This document shows positions 7,874-15,346 of a DNA stretch of 64,000 nucleotides, piece after piece. This DNA is from Plut-88900 sp965116945 (GTDB lineage Bacteria; Chloroflexota; Dehalococcoidia; Plut-88900). The notes under the pieces are model-generated. The model had not been told where the DNA came from, made no database searches, and saw nothing but the letters and a program-made list of their open reading frames with translations. Every line of letters begins with the position of its first letter. Position 1 is the stretch's first letter. Location: positions 496,001-560,000 of the forward strand of contig OZ220734.1 of the NCBI GenBank assembly GCA_965116945.1, read 5' to 3'. A program made the position numbers and the translations under genes.

Positions 7874-9286
7874 ATGAAGATGTTCGTAGCTGGAGAGTGG
7901 GTAGACAAGGAAAAGAAGATTTCCGTTGTCAATCCATATGACGGCACCGAAATAGACACCATCCCGAGGTCCGAAGAATCCGATATAGACGCGGCGATAG
8001 CGAGTGCGGCGCGAGGCGCCAAAATAATGGCCAAGATGCCGGCGCACGAGAGGTATCGCATTTTGAAGAAGGCTGCGGACCTGCTGGAGGAGCGACGGGA
8101 GGAACACGCCCGGATAATTACGCTGGAAGAGGGCAAGGTGATAGCAGAGGGTCGGGCGGAGGTTGACCGGGCAGTTCAAACACTAACGGGGTCGGCGGAG
8201 GAAGCGAAGAGGATCCACGGCGAGACGGTGCCCCTGGACGGAGCGCCAAGCTGGTCGGGGCAATTCGGATTCACGATGCGCGTGCCTTGTGGGATTGTAG
8301 CTGCTATCAGTCCGTTTAACTTCCCGCTAAACCTGGTGATGCACAAGGTCGGGCCTGCGTTGGCGGCTGGGAACTCTGTTCTGATCAAGCCGGCGACTGA
8401 CACTCCTCTCTCGGCTCTGAAACTGGTTGAAGTGCTGCTGGATGCAGGTCTGCCGCCGGAGGCAATCCAGTGCGTCACGGGGAGCGGAAAACTCATAGGG
8501 GACTCCATCAGCACGGACGGCAGGATCCGAAAGATCACATTCACTGGCAGCAAAGAGGTCGGAGAACACATCTGCAAGATGGCCGGCGTGAAAAAGGTTA
8601 CGATGGAGCTCGGGTCTAACAGCCCTCTGATAGTGATGCCGGACGCGGACCTGGACAAGGTAATCAAGGCCACAGTGGCGAGTGGTTATTCGAATGCCGG
8701 GCAGGTATGCATATCCACACAGCGGGTTCTGGCCGACAGGCGGATCTACGCCGACTACCTGGAAGGGTTGAAGGAAGGCGTGGAATCGATAAAGATCGGG
8801 AACCCGATAGAAGAAGGAATAGAGATGGGCCCGATGGTGAAAGAGGAGGAGGCCGTGCGGGTCGGGGAATGGATAGACACTGCGGTGGCTTCGGGCGCAA
8901 CCGTGGTCACGGGTGGGGAGCGGGAGGGGGCGATATACGCGCCGACTATAGTGGCGGACGTTAAGCCCGAAATGAAGATTTCGTGTGACGAGCTATTCGG
9001 TCCAGCAGTGGCGGTAACACCCGTAAACGACATAGACGATGCGATAGCGCTGGCAAATGACAGCGAATACGGCCTTTCGGCAGGAATCTTCACGCAGAAC
9101 ATCGACTGGGCGATGAAATTCGCCAAGGAGGTCGAATCGGGGAGCCTGCACATCAACTACGGGCCGCAATGGCGAGCAGACCTGATGCCGTACGGCGGTC
9201 TGAAGTACAGCGGCATGGGCAAGGAAGGCCCCCGGTACGCAGTAGAGGAGATGACGGAGCTAAAGCTGGTGGTAATGCACCTGTAG
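7874..9286 (+). CDS. NAD(P)-dependent aldehyde dehydrogenase
   Basis: A soluble enzyme of 470 residues that oxidises an aldehyde to an acid. The catalytic set is complete: Asn149 in FNFP, Lys172 in IKPA, the FTGS nucleotide-loop motif (223-226), general-base Glu245 in MELGSNSP and nucleophile Cys279 in GQVCIS. The overall pattern resembles the lactaldehyde/glyceraldehyde-3-phosphate (non-phosphorylating) branch. The substrate is not determined. AGGAGG ends 8 bases before the ATG. It follows the aminotransferase gene, so it might oxidise an aldehyde or semialdehyde from amino-acid breakdown; that link is inferred from position only. Confidence 0.92.
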   Translation: MKMFVAGEWVDKEKKISVVNPYDGTEIDTIPRSEESDIDAAIASAARGAKIMAKMPAHERYRILKKAADLLEERREEHARIITLEEGKVIAEGRAEVDRAVQTLTGSAEEAKRIHGETVPLDGAPSWSGQFGFTMRVPCGIVAAISPFNFPLNLVMHKVGPALAAGNSVLIKPATDTPLSALKLVEVLLDAGLPPEAIQCVTGSGKLIGDSISTDGRIRKITFTGSKEVGEHICKMAGVKKVTMELGSNSPLIVMPDADLDKVIKATVASGYSNAGQVCISTQRVLADRRIYADYLEGLKEGVESIKIGNPIEEGIEMGPMVKEEEAVRVGEWIDTAVASGATVVTGGEREGAIYAPTIVADVKPEMKISCDELFGPAVAVTPVNDIDDAIALANDSEYGLSAGIFTQNIDWAMKFAKEVESGSLHINYGPQWRADLMPYGGLKYSGMGKEGPRYAVEEMTELKLVVMHL

Positions 9287-9331
9287 GGTGAAATGCCAAG
9301 GGCCAAGCGCCCGAATGAGAATATGGGACAG

Positions 9332-9362
9332 CCCCCCGGCGCCCGTGCCGGACGCCGGGGGG
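9332..9362 (+). terminator. Strong GC hairpin after the aldehyde dehydrogenase gene
   Basis: A perfect 10-bp stem (CCCCCCGGCG / CGCCGGGGGG) with an 11-nt loop, 45 bases past the stop codon. There is no long T run, so it may work with Rho or mainly stabilise the mRNA end. It argues that the next gene starts after it and not at the upstream ATG at 9293. Confidence 0.6.
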
Positions 9363-9388
9363 TACTAACAAGCGGGGATAGGTGGCGA

Positions 9389-10285
9389 GTGAGAGTTAGA
9401 GCTTTCGAAACTACAGACCCCATGCCGGAACTTAATGAGCCTCACGCAATAGCGATGATGAGGCCGTGGGTGGACGTGGGGAGTGTCGGGACAACGGTCC
9501 TAAGCAGACTGGAGAGGCACTTGAACGCCTCCGAGCTTGCCAGGCTGGCGGAGCCCGGGCGCTTTTTCGATTTCACACGATACCGACCGATGCTGCGGTA
9601 CACGAACGGCGAGAGGCAGGTCACAATCCCGAACACGTTCATCAATTATTCTCGGGCGGAGGGCTTGCCGGACCTGATATTCGCGCATCTGCTGGAGCCG
9701 CATTCGTTGGGAGAAGAATATATTGAGTCGGTGTTGGAGCTCTTCAAGGAGTTGGGGGTTAAGCGATACCTGTTGGTCGGGGGGATGTATGACGTGGTGC
9801 CGCACACTCGACCCCTGCGTATATCGGGTTCGTTGAGGATGGAGGGGCTAGATGAGACGCTGGCGGAGCGTTTTAAGGTGCGCAGAAGCACTTACGAAGG
9901 GCCAACGAGCATTTTGTACATGATCTCTCGAAGGGCGCAGAAGCTCGGGCTGGAGACGGGAAATCTGACGGTGCATTTACCGCAGTATGTGCAAATGGAG
10001 GAGGACCTATCGGGGGCGGCGGCGGTGCTGGGGGTACTCAGTGAACTCTATGGGCTTCCGGAAGAGTTGCAGGGGAAAGACCGGGCAGCACAACAATACG
10101 TGGAGCTGGGCCGAACGGTGGCACGTAGTCCCGAGCTGAGAAACCTTGTGCAACGGTTGGAATCAATGTACGACGCGAAGGCTGAGGAAGAACGAGCCGA
10201 GGAAGAAGACGAGGATGCGCCTCCGTTGTCTCCCCAAGTTGAACGGTTTTTGCTGGACATAGACGAGCGATTCAGCAATAACTGA
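9389..10285 (+). CDS. PAC2-family protein (proteasome-assembly-chaperone-like)
   Basis: About 298 residues from a GTG at 9389, or 287 from the ATG at 9422. The open frame continues upstream to 9293, but that segment crosses the hairpin at 9332-9362 and has no domain sequence. The family pattern is clear: VDVGSVGTTVLSRLERHL near the start, then a strand-turn block LVGGMYDVVPHTRPLRISGS and a helical C-terminus ending in an acidic stretch (EEERAEEEDEDAP). PAC2-domain proteins in bacteria and archaea are mostly of unknown function; the eukaryotic namesake assists proteasome assembly. No proteasome genes are nearby. Confidence 0.75.
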   Translation: MRVRAFETTDPMPELNEPHAIAMMRPWVDVGSVGTTVLSRLERHLNASELARLAEPGRFFDFTRYRPMLRYTNGERQVTIPNTFINYSRAEGLPDLIFAHLLEPHSLGEEYIESVLELFKELGVKRYLLVGGMYDVVPHTRPLRISGSLRMEGLDETLAERFKVRRSTYEGPTSILYMISRRAQKLGLETGNLTVHLPQYVQMEEDLSGAAAVLGVLSELYGLPEELQGKDRAAQQYVELGRTVARSPELRNLVQRLESMYDAKAEEERAEEEDEDAPPLSPQVERFLLDIDERFSNN

Positions 10286-10349
10286 CAGCCTGGACGCCCG
10301 ATTCTGGAGGGCCGGCCTGCAGGTCCCGTTTCAAGAGAGGAACCACAGC

Positions 10350-11450
10350 GTGAAGAACGGTTTCCGGGTTATGGACTCGGACATGCATGTGATTGAACCC
10401 TCCGACCTGTGGGCCAAGTACATTGACCCCGCTTTCAGAGAACGGGGGCCTCAGGGAATGTCGCGGTGGCCGGGAGATATGCAGATTGAGGTTGAAGGGC
10501 AGATCATGCCGGATGTTCCAACGGGTTGGGGAAGCAGCCGTGCGAACGAGCAGGCAAATGCGTACGCGGACGGCTATGCCAACAACTTCGATTCGGGGTC
10601 ACAGTTGAGGGCAATGGAGGCCGAGGGTATCGACGTGGCGGTGATGTTTCCGAGCCGAGGACTGTTTGCGCTGGCCCTGGACAGCATGGAACCAGAGTTA
10701 AGCGTGGCCGTGGCACATGCCTACAACCTGTGGTTGTCAGACTTCTGCAGCGCGGGTCCCGGGAGGATGATCGGGGCGGGGATGATAAGTCCTTTCGACG
10801 TGGGGGCGGCGTGTCAGGAGGCTAAGGTGGTAGTGGAAGAAATGGGGTTCAGGTCGGTATTCATGCGGCCGAACATAGTAGAGAACAGGCAGTGGTACAA
10901 CCCTTACTACAACCAGTTATGGGAGACATTAGAGGGGTTGGGTGTGCCGGTGGGGTTTCACGAGGGAGCGACGGCGGCGATGAACCAGGTGGGCAAGGGT
11001 TTCGATACGTACATGATGCACCACACGTGCTGCCATCCGATGGAGATGATGCTGGGTGTTGTATCGATGTGCGGGAGCGGGTTGCTAGAAAGGTTCCCCG
11101 ACATGCAGGTGGCATTCCTGGAAGGAAATTCGGCGTGGGCGCCCTGGCTGTTGTGGCGGCTGGACGAGCATTACGAACTCTCCGGGAAGTATGAGAGTCC
11201 TGAGATGAAGCTGATGCCATCCGAGACGTTCAAACGTCAGTGCTACGTGTCGATTGAGGCGGATGAAGCCCCTGCGACGATCATAGAAAACTGGGAATTA
11301 ACGAATAACGTTGTGTTTTCGACGGACTACCCGCACAACGACTCCAAGTTTCCACATGCGATAGAGGAATTCCTTTCAATGCCACTATCGGACGAAGCCA
11401 GGAAGGCGATCCTGTGGGACAACTGTGCGAGGTTGTACGGGTTATCTTGA
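10350..11450 (+). CDS. Metal-dependent amidohydrolase (amidohydrolase 2 family)
   Basis: A TIM-barrel hydrolase or decarboxylase of 366 residues. Metal-site motifs are in the expected order: D11-M-H13 at the end of strand 1, GFHEG near 210, HHTCCHPMEM near 230 and STDYPHND near 335. This family (related to 2-amino-3-carboxymuconate semialdehyde decarboxylase) is strongly expanded in SAR202-type Chloroflexota, where it is thought to help degrade recalcitrant organic matter. The start is a GTG with GAGAGG about 12 bases upstream; an internal ATG at 10371 is less likely because it cuts close to the metal motif. Its substrate is unknown. Confidence 0.88.
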   Translation: MKNGFRVMDSDMHVIEPSDLWAKYIDPAFRERGPQGMSRWPGDMQIEVEGQIMPDVPTGWGSSRANEQANAYADGYANNFDSGSQLRAMEAEGIDVAVMFPSRGLFALALDSMEPELSVAVAHAYNLWLSDFCSAGPGRMIGAGMISPFDVGAACQEAKVVVEEMGFRSVFMRPNIVENRQWYNPYYNQLWETLEGLGVPVGFHEGATAAMNQVGKGFDTYMMHHTCCHPMEMMLGVVSMCGSGLLERFPDMQVAFLEGNSAWAPWLLWRLDEHYELSGKYESPEMKLMPSETFKRQCYVSIEADEAPATIIENWELTNNVVFSTDYPHNDSKFPHAIEEFLSMPLSDEARKAILWDNCARLYGLS

Positions 11451-11496
11451 AGTTAGTTTGCAAAGGGGATGCTCTTGTGGAGCTTACAAGGTTTAA

Positions 11497-11534
11497 GCCC
11501 CACCCCAGATTCCTCGCGGAGCATGGGAATGACT
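11497..11534 (+). repeat. Dispersed intergenic repeat (ATTCCTCGCGG...GGAATGAC type), copy 1
   Basis: The stretch CCCACCCCAGATTCCTCGCG, then GAGCATGGGAATGAC, recurs almost unchanged at 26483-26521, and a degenerate version is at 20743-20772. ATTCC and GGAAT form short inverted ends. It is a REP-like intergenic element, not a gene. Confidence 0.7.
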
Positions 11535-11565
11535 ACTTAACTAGCAGGTCGATACAGGAGAGAAA

Positions 11566-12741
11566 ATGACGAGTGAACAGAAAACGGGGCTCGGGGTCTG
11601 GGCAGCGTTTTCCAAAGGGGACATCGACAAAAGACACGAACGCGCCCGAGCTATGATGGCCGCGAAAGGGCTCGATGCCCTTGTCGTGACCAACGAAGAG
11701 AATTTCCAGTATTTCACGGGCGCCACGGGATCGCTGGCGTTGCACTATTCGAGCACGAGGCCAGCGGTGCTGGTATTCCCGTTGGTGGGTGAGCCTATCG
11801 CGGTAGTCGGGGCGATGATCGTTGATACGATCCGCATGTCGACCTATATTGAAGATGCGCGAGGCTACACGGACGTCCTAACATTCCCGGTGAATATGGT
11901 TGTGGACGCTATCAAGGGGCTGGAGGGGCAGGTGAAGCGGGTAGGGGTGGAGTTGGGTATGGAACAAAGGATGGGGATACCGGTGGGTGACTACCTGCAG
12001 ATGGTCGGTGGTATGCCGGAGGTAAGCTTCGAGGATGCGGCCGATATCTTTGTGAAGCTGAGGATGGTAAAGACGCCCGAGGAAGTCGAGTACATGAGAC
12101 AGGCGGCGGCGATCACGGGTCGGGCCAGGCAGAGGTTATTCCGAGAGGTGGCACCCGGGATGACGGAGCGGGATGTAGTGCGTCGGCTGAGGGCCCTCAT
12201 ATTGGATGAGGGTGGGGACCGGACATCCTTTGTGCATTTGACAGCTGACCTGCCGGTAAGCCAGACGCAATTCCACCTTGACCGGCCCCTGAAAAGAGGC
12301 GGCCTCCTATATATAGACACCGGGGCTTACGTAAGGAACTACACGATTGACTACGCCCGCTTTGCGACGCTGGGTCCAGCGAACTCGGAGCAGATAAGGG
12401 GACACAGCGTCTTGCTGGAGGCGAACCGGAGGATGACGGAGGCACTGAGGCCTGGGCTCACCTGTGCGGAATTGCACGAGATCGGGGCGGAGGTTATTGA
12501 GGAGTCGGGGTTCGAGGTGGCGCCGGTGGGGCGGATGGGGCACGGGCAAGGGATCCAGTTGACGGAGCCGCCCTCGGTGAGTCCGGACGACCAAACGGTG
12601 CTGGAAGAAGGAATGATAATAAGCACAGAGCCGGAAGTCGGGCTAAACTTATTGTGGGAGGATGTCCACGTAATCACAGCAGATGGATCGGAGCAGTTGA
12701 CCCTAGAGCCCGTGGACCTGGTGGAGATAGCATTCGAGTAG
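11566..12741 (+). CDS. M24-family metallopeptidase (Xaa-Pro aminopeptidase/creatinase-like)
   Basis: A cytoplasmic two-domain protein of 391 residues. The N-terminal creatinase-type domain covers about 1-165 and the pita-bread catalytic domain 170-390. All five metal ligands are visible: Asp251 and Asp262 (YIDTG, TIDYAR), His326 (MGHGQGI), Glu355 (STEPEV) and Glu365 (LWEDVHV). The family removes N-terminal residues before proline or acts on related amide substrates such as creatine or ectoine derivatives. It follows the amidohydrolase gene in the same direction and probably shares a catabolic role. The ATG has GAGAG seven bases upstream. Confidence 0.9.
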   Translation: MTSEQKTGLGVWAAFSKGDIDKRHERARAMMAAKGLDALVVTNEENFQYFTGATGSLALHYSSTRPAVLVFPLVGEPIAVVGAMIVDTIRMSTYIEDARGYTDVLTFPVNMVVDAIKGLEGQVKRVGVELGMEQRMGIPVGDYLQMVGGMPEVSFEDAADIFVKLRMVKTPEEVEYMRQAAAITGRARQRLFREVAPGMTERDVVRRLRALILDEGGDRTSFVHLTADLPVSQTQFHLDRPLKRGGLLYIDTGAYVRNYTIDYARFATLGPANSEQIRGHSVLLEANRRMTEALRPGLTCAELHEIGAEVIEESGFEVAPVGRMGHGQGIQLTEPPSVSPDDQTVLEEGMIISTEPEVGLNLLWEDVHVITADGSEQLTLEPVDLVEIAFE

Positions 12742-12791
12742 CGGGGAGTCTGGGAAAGGGTGGAGAATAGAAGGAAAGGGAGGAGAGGGAA

Positions 12792-13091
12792 ATGCAAGCT
12801 AAAGTACTGATCGAACGGCACACGGCGCCACACCAAGCGCATCACGTCCTGGCAATCGCGACGGAACTGCGGGCGGCCGCGATAAGGCAGCCGGGGTATA
12901 TTTCGGGGGAGAGTCTGATAGACATTGAGGACAATACAGCCCTGGTAGTCATCAGTATCTGGAGGGACATTGAGGATTGGAGGAGGTGGGAGGGGAGCGA
13001 GGAACGAAAGATGCTGGAGGACAACATAGCGCCGCTATTGAGCCGTCCGTCCCTGGTTCGGGTCTGCACCGACTTATCAGAGGGCAACTGA
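12792..13091 (+). CDS. ABM-domain protein (antibiotic biosynthesis monooxygenase family)
   Basis: A 99-residue single-domain protein with the dimeric alpha+beta barrel pattern: a first strand (KVLIERHT), a long helix, the QPGYISGE turn, a strand ending VVISIW and a C-terminal strand (SLVRVCTDL). Such proteins serve as quinol monooxygenases, haem-degrading enzymes or simple accessory domains; no catalytic residue here fixes the role. A strong GGGAGGAGAGGG ribosome site precedes the ATG. It may be cotranscribed with the M24 peptidase gene 50 bases upstream. Confidence 0.8.
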   Translation: MQAKVLIERHTAPHQAHHVLAIATELRAAAIRQPGYISGESLIDIEDNTALVVISIWRDIEDWRRWEGSEERKMLEDNIAPLLSRPSLVRVCTDLSEGN

Positions 13092-13117
13092 GGCGAAAAT
13101 GGGTCGATGCGTATTTC

Positions 13118-13166
13118 TTGACCGCCAAATTGGCGGTTGCTAGAATGACGCTCACCCTTTGTGAGC
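13118..13166 (+). promoter_or_regulatory. Sigma-70-type promoter with operator-like palindromes for the coaE operon
   Basis: TTGACC (13118-13123) and TAGAAT (13141-13146) are separated by exactly 17 bases, an excellent housekeeping promoter. The spacer holds a perfect palindrome, CCGCCAA-A-TTGGCGG (13122-13136), overlapping the -35 element. A second inverted repeat, GCTCAC-N5-GTGAGC (13150-13166), falls at the expected transcription start. Both are well placed for a repressor. coaE begins about 60 bases later. Confidence 0.75.
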
Positions 13167-13226
13167 GATTGAACGAATGCACCAAATCCAACTGCCACGC
13201 GCCCTTCGGCCCTCAGGACAATTGAC

Positions 13227-13829
13227 GTGTTAGTAATAGGGCTGACGGGAGGCATAGCAACTGGCAAGACCACGGTATCGGCGATATTGAAGGAGTTGGG
13301 AGCGGAGGTGCTGGACGCCGACCGCGTCGGGCATGAGGCATATCTGCCGGACACACCAACCTATAACGACGTAGTAGCAGCCTTCGGGCGCGAGATTGTC
13401 GGGGAAGACAGGCAGATAAACCGGGGAAAGCTGGGTGCGATAGTGTTCAGCGACCCGGCGAACATGAAGAAGCTGACCGACATCATGTGGCCCAGGATGG
13501 CGGATATCGTTGCTGAGAGGATCGAAGAGCAGAAGGCATTGGGCACAGAGGTGATGGTGGTGGAAGCAGCCGTATTGCTCGAAGCGAAGTGGGACTCTCT
13601 GACGGACGAGGTGTGGGTGACGGTATCGCCGGAGGCGAGCATGATAGAGAGATTGGCAAAATCTAGAGGGTTGACGGAGGAGCAGTCGAAAGACCGGATC
13701 AACTCCCAGATGTCGGCGGAAGAGCGGATAAAGAGGGCCGAAGTAGTTATCCACAATGACTCGAGTCAGGATGAACTCAAGGCGCAAATAGAAAAAGCCT
13801 GGAACAGTAGAGTAGGGACCAGAAAGTAG
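13227..13829 (+). CDS. coaE: Dephospho-CoA kinase
   Basis: Catalyses the last step of coenzyme A synthesis, phosphorylating the 3'-hydroxyl of dephospho-CoA with ATP. It has 200 residues, the usual family length. The P-loop is GGIATGKT (8-15), followed by LDADRVGHEAY, and the conserved core VVEAAVLLEAKWDSLTDEVW is present. The start is a GTG with only a weak ribosome site. It opens a plus-strand unit that also contains a CoA diphosphatase of the NudL type, so synthesis and breakdown of CoA appear to be coordinated. Confidence 0.93.
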   Translation: MLVIGLTGGIATGKTTVSAILKELGAEVLDADRVGHEAYLPDTPTYNDVVAAFGREIVGEDRQINRGKLGAIVFSDPANMKKLTDIMWPRMADIVAERIEEQKALGTEVMVVEAAVLLEAKWDSLTDEVWVTVSPEASMIERLAKSRGLTEEQSKDRINSQMSAEERIKRAEVVIHNDSSQDELKAQIEKAWNSRVGTRK

Positions 13830-13836
13830 GGTTGGA

Positions 13837-14739
13837 ATGACCTCCACCAGCGTGACCAAAGAGGAATACCGGGGATACCTGATAGAGGAGTACGTGCTCC
13901 GGGAGGAGCCGTTCTACCTCCCCGTGGCGGACGAGGTCGAAATTTTCCACGCCGCTTACGAAGAGAGGATTCCCCTGCTGTTCAAGGGGCCTACGGGTTG
14001 CGGAAAGACCCGGTTTGTGGAGTACATGGCATACAAGCTCGGGGAGCCTTTGACGGTTGTGAAACCTCAGGATGAAAGGGCTGGACAAAGCAATGGGGCA
14101 ACTAGTCTTCCCCTGGTCACGGTGGCCTGCCACGAGGACTTGACGGCGAGTGACCTCGTGGGAAGATATCTGCTGGAGGGAGACAGGACGGTGTGGGTGG
14201 ACGGACCGCTGAGTCGGGCGGTGAAGGCCGGGGGAATCTGCTACCTGGACGAGGTTGTCGAGGCCCGTAAGGACACAACGGTCCTTATTCACCCCCTAAC
14301 TGACCACAGACGTATCCTACCGGTGGAGAAGCGGGGAGAACTGCTGGAGGCGGCAGACGACTTTCTATTGGTAATCTCCTACAACCCCGGATACCAGAGC
14401 GCTCTAAAGGACCTCAAGCACAGTACCCGGCAGCGTTTCGTGGCGATAGAGTTCGACTATCCGCCGAAGGAAGTGGAGCAGGATGTCATAGCGCATGAGA
14501 GCGGCTGCTCGATGGAGGCGGCGAAGGACCTGGCGAAGTTGGGGGAAAAGGTGCGGAACCTTCGGGAGCACGGGCTCCAGGAGGGTGCGAGCACCCGACT
14601 TTTGATCTACGCCGGAAGGCTGATCAAGAAGGGAATACCGGCGCGTCGGGCGTGCCAGGTGGCGGTTGTCTGGGCTCTGTCGGATGACACGGAGGTTCAG
14701 CGCAGCGTAGAAGAAGTGGTGTACAGCATATTCGAGTAA
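13837..14739 (+). CDS. MoxR-type AAA+ ATPase (CbbQ/NorQ-like)
   Basis: A 300-residue ATPase. Walker A is GPTGCGKT (51-58), Walker B is ICYLDEV with Asp138-Glu139, and the insert-type motif CHEDLTASDLVGRY (99-111) matches the CbbQ/NorQ/GvpN branch. Further motifs are VISYNPGYQSALKDL and STRQRFVAIEFDYP. These ATPases team up with a VWA-domain partner (CbbO/NorD) to remodel or insert cofactors into a target protein. The partner here is the 1081-residue VWA protein two genes downstream. The gene starts 7 bases after coaE. Confidence 0.9.
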   Translation: MTSTSVTKEEYRGYLIEEYVLREEPFYLPVADEVEIFHAAYEERIPLLFKGPTGCGKTRFVEYMAYKLGEPLTVVKPQDERAGQSNGATSLPLVTVACHEDLTASDLVGRYLLEGDRTVWVDGPLSRAVKAGGICYLDEVVEARKDTTVLIHPLTDHRRILPVEKRGELLEAADDFLLVISYNPGYQSALKDLKHSTRQRFVAIEFDYPPKEVEQDVIAHESGCSMEAAKDLAKLGEKVRNLREHGLQEGASTRLLIYAGRLIKKGIPARRACQVAVVWALSDDTEVQRSVEEVVYSIFE

Positions 14740-15342
14740 TTGAGGACGCCGAACACCCTTCTGACCATGCTGGATACGCGCACCACCAATTTCCCCCAAG
14801 AGGTCGCGAGGCTTCTATCGAAAAGGGACAAAACGCGTGTGGCGGCGGAGGGTCGGATGCCGGCGGCAGTGATGATCCTCCTGATGGAGAAGGATGGACA
14901 TTTCCACACCATCTTCAACGTCAGAACTCATAAGGTAGAACACCACAAGGGTGAAATCTCGTTTCCCGGGGGCATGAAGGATGAAGAAGATCCCGACTTA
15001 GAGACCACAGCATTGCGGGAGACGTGGGAAGAGATGGGCATAAGGCAGACTGACGTGACGGTGCTGGGGGAGTTGGACGATTATGGGACTCACAGTGGTT
15101 TCGTGATTTCCCCGTTTGTGGGAGTGTTTCCGTACCCGTACAAGTACAATCCAAGCGAGATTGAGGTTGCTGAAGTGCTGGAGACCCCCATTGAGCATCT
15201 TCTGTCGCCCACTAACCAAACTATGGTCAGGGTTGAGCACGACGGAGGCATCTACCAGGACAGGGCCTATAAGTTTGAAGGGCACGTAATCTGGGGTGCC
15301 ACGGCTCGAATGCTCACACAGTTCCTTACTCTGATAAGCTAG
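14740..15342 (+). CDS. NUDIX hydrolase, CoA diphosphatase (NudL-like)
   Basis: A 200-residue Nudix protein. The signature region SFPGGMKDEEDPDL (75-87), followed by TALRETWEEMGI (90-101), matches the coenzyme A pyrophosphatase subfamily, which cleaves CoA to phosphopantetheine and 3',5'-ADP. The start is taken as the TTG directly after the ATPase stop codon; an ATG at 14767 is an alternative that loses nine residues without touching the domain. It lies between the ATPase and VWA genes with almost no spacing, so all are cotranscribed. Peroxisomal and bacterial relatives are thought to remove oxidised CoA or control acyl-CoA pools. Confidence 0.85.
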   Translation: MRTPNTLLTMLDTRTTNFPQEVARLLSKRDKTRVAAEGRMPAAVMILLMEKDGHFHTIFNVRTHKVEHHKGEISFPGGMKDEEDPDLETTALRETWEEMGIRQTDVTVLGELDDYGTHSGFVISPFVGVFPYPYKYNPSEIEVAEVLETPIEHLLSPTNQTMVRVEHDGGIYQDRAYKFEGHVIWGATARMLTQFLTLIS

Positions 15343-15346
15343 TGAC

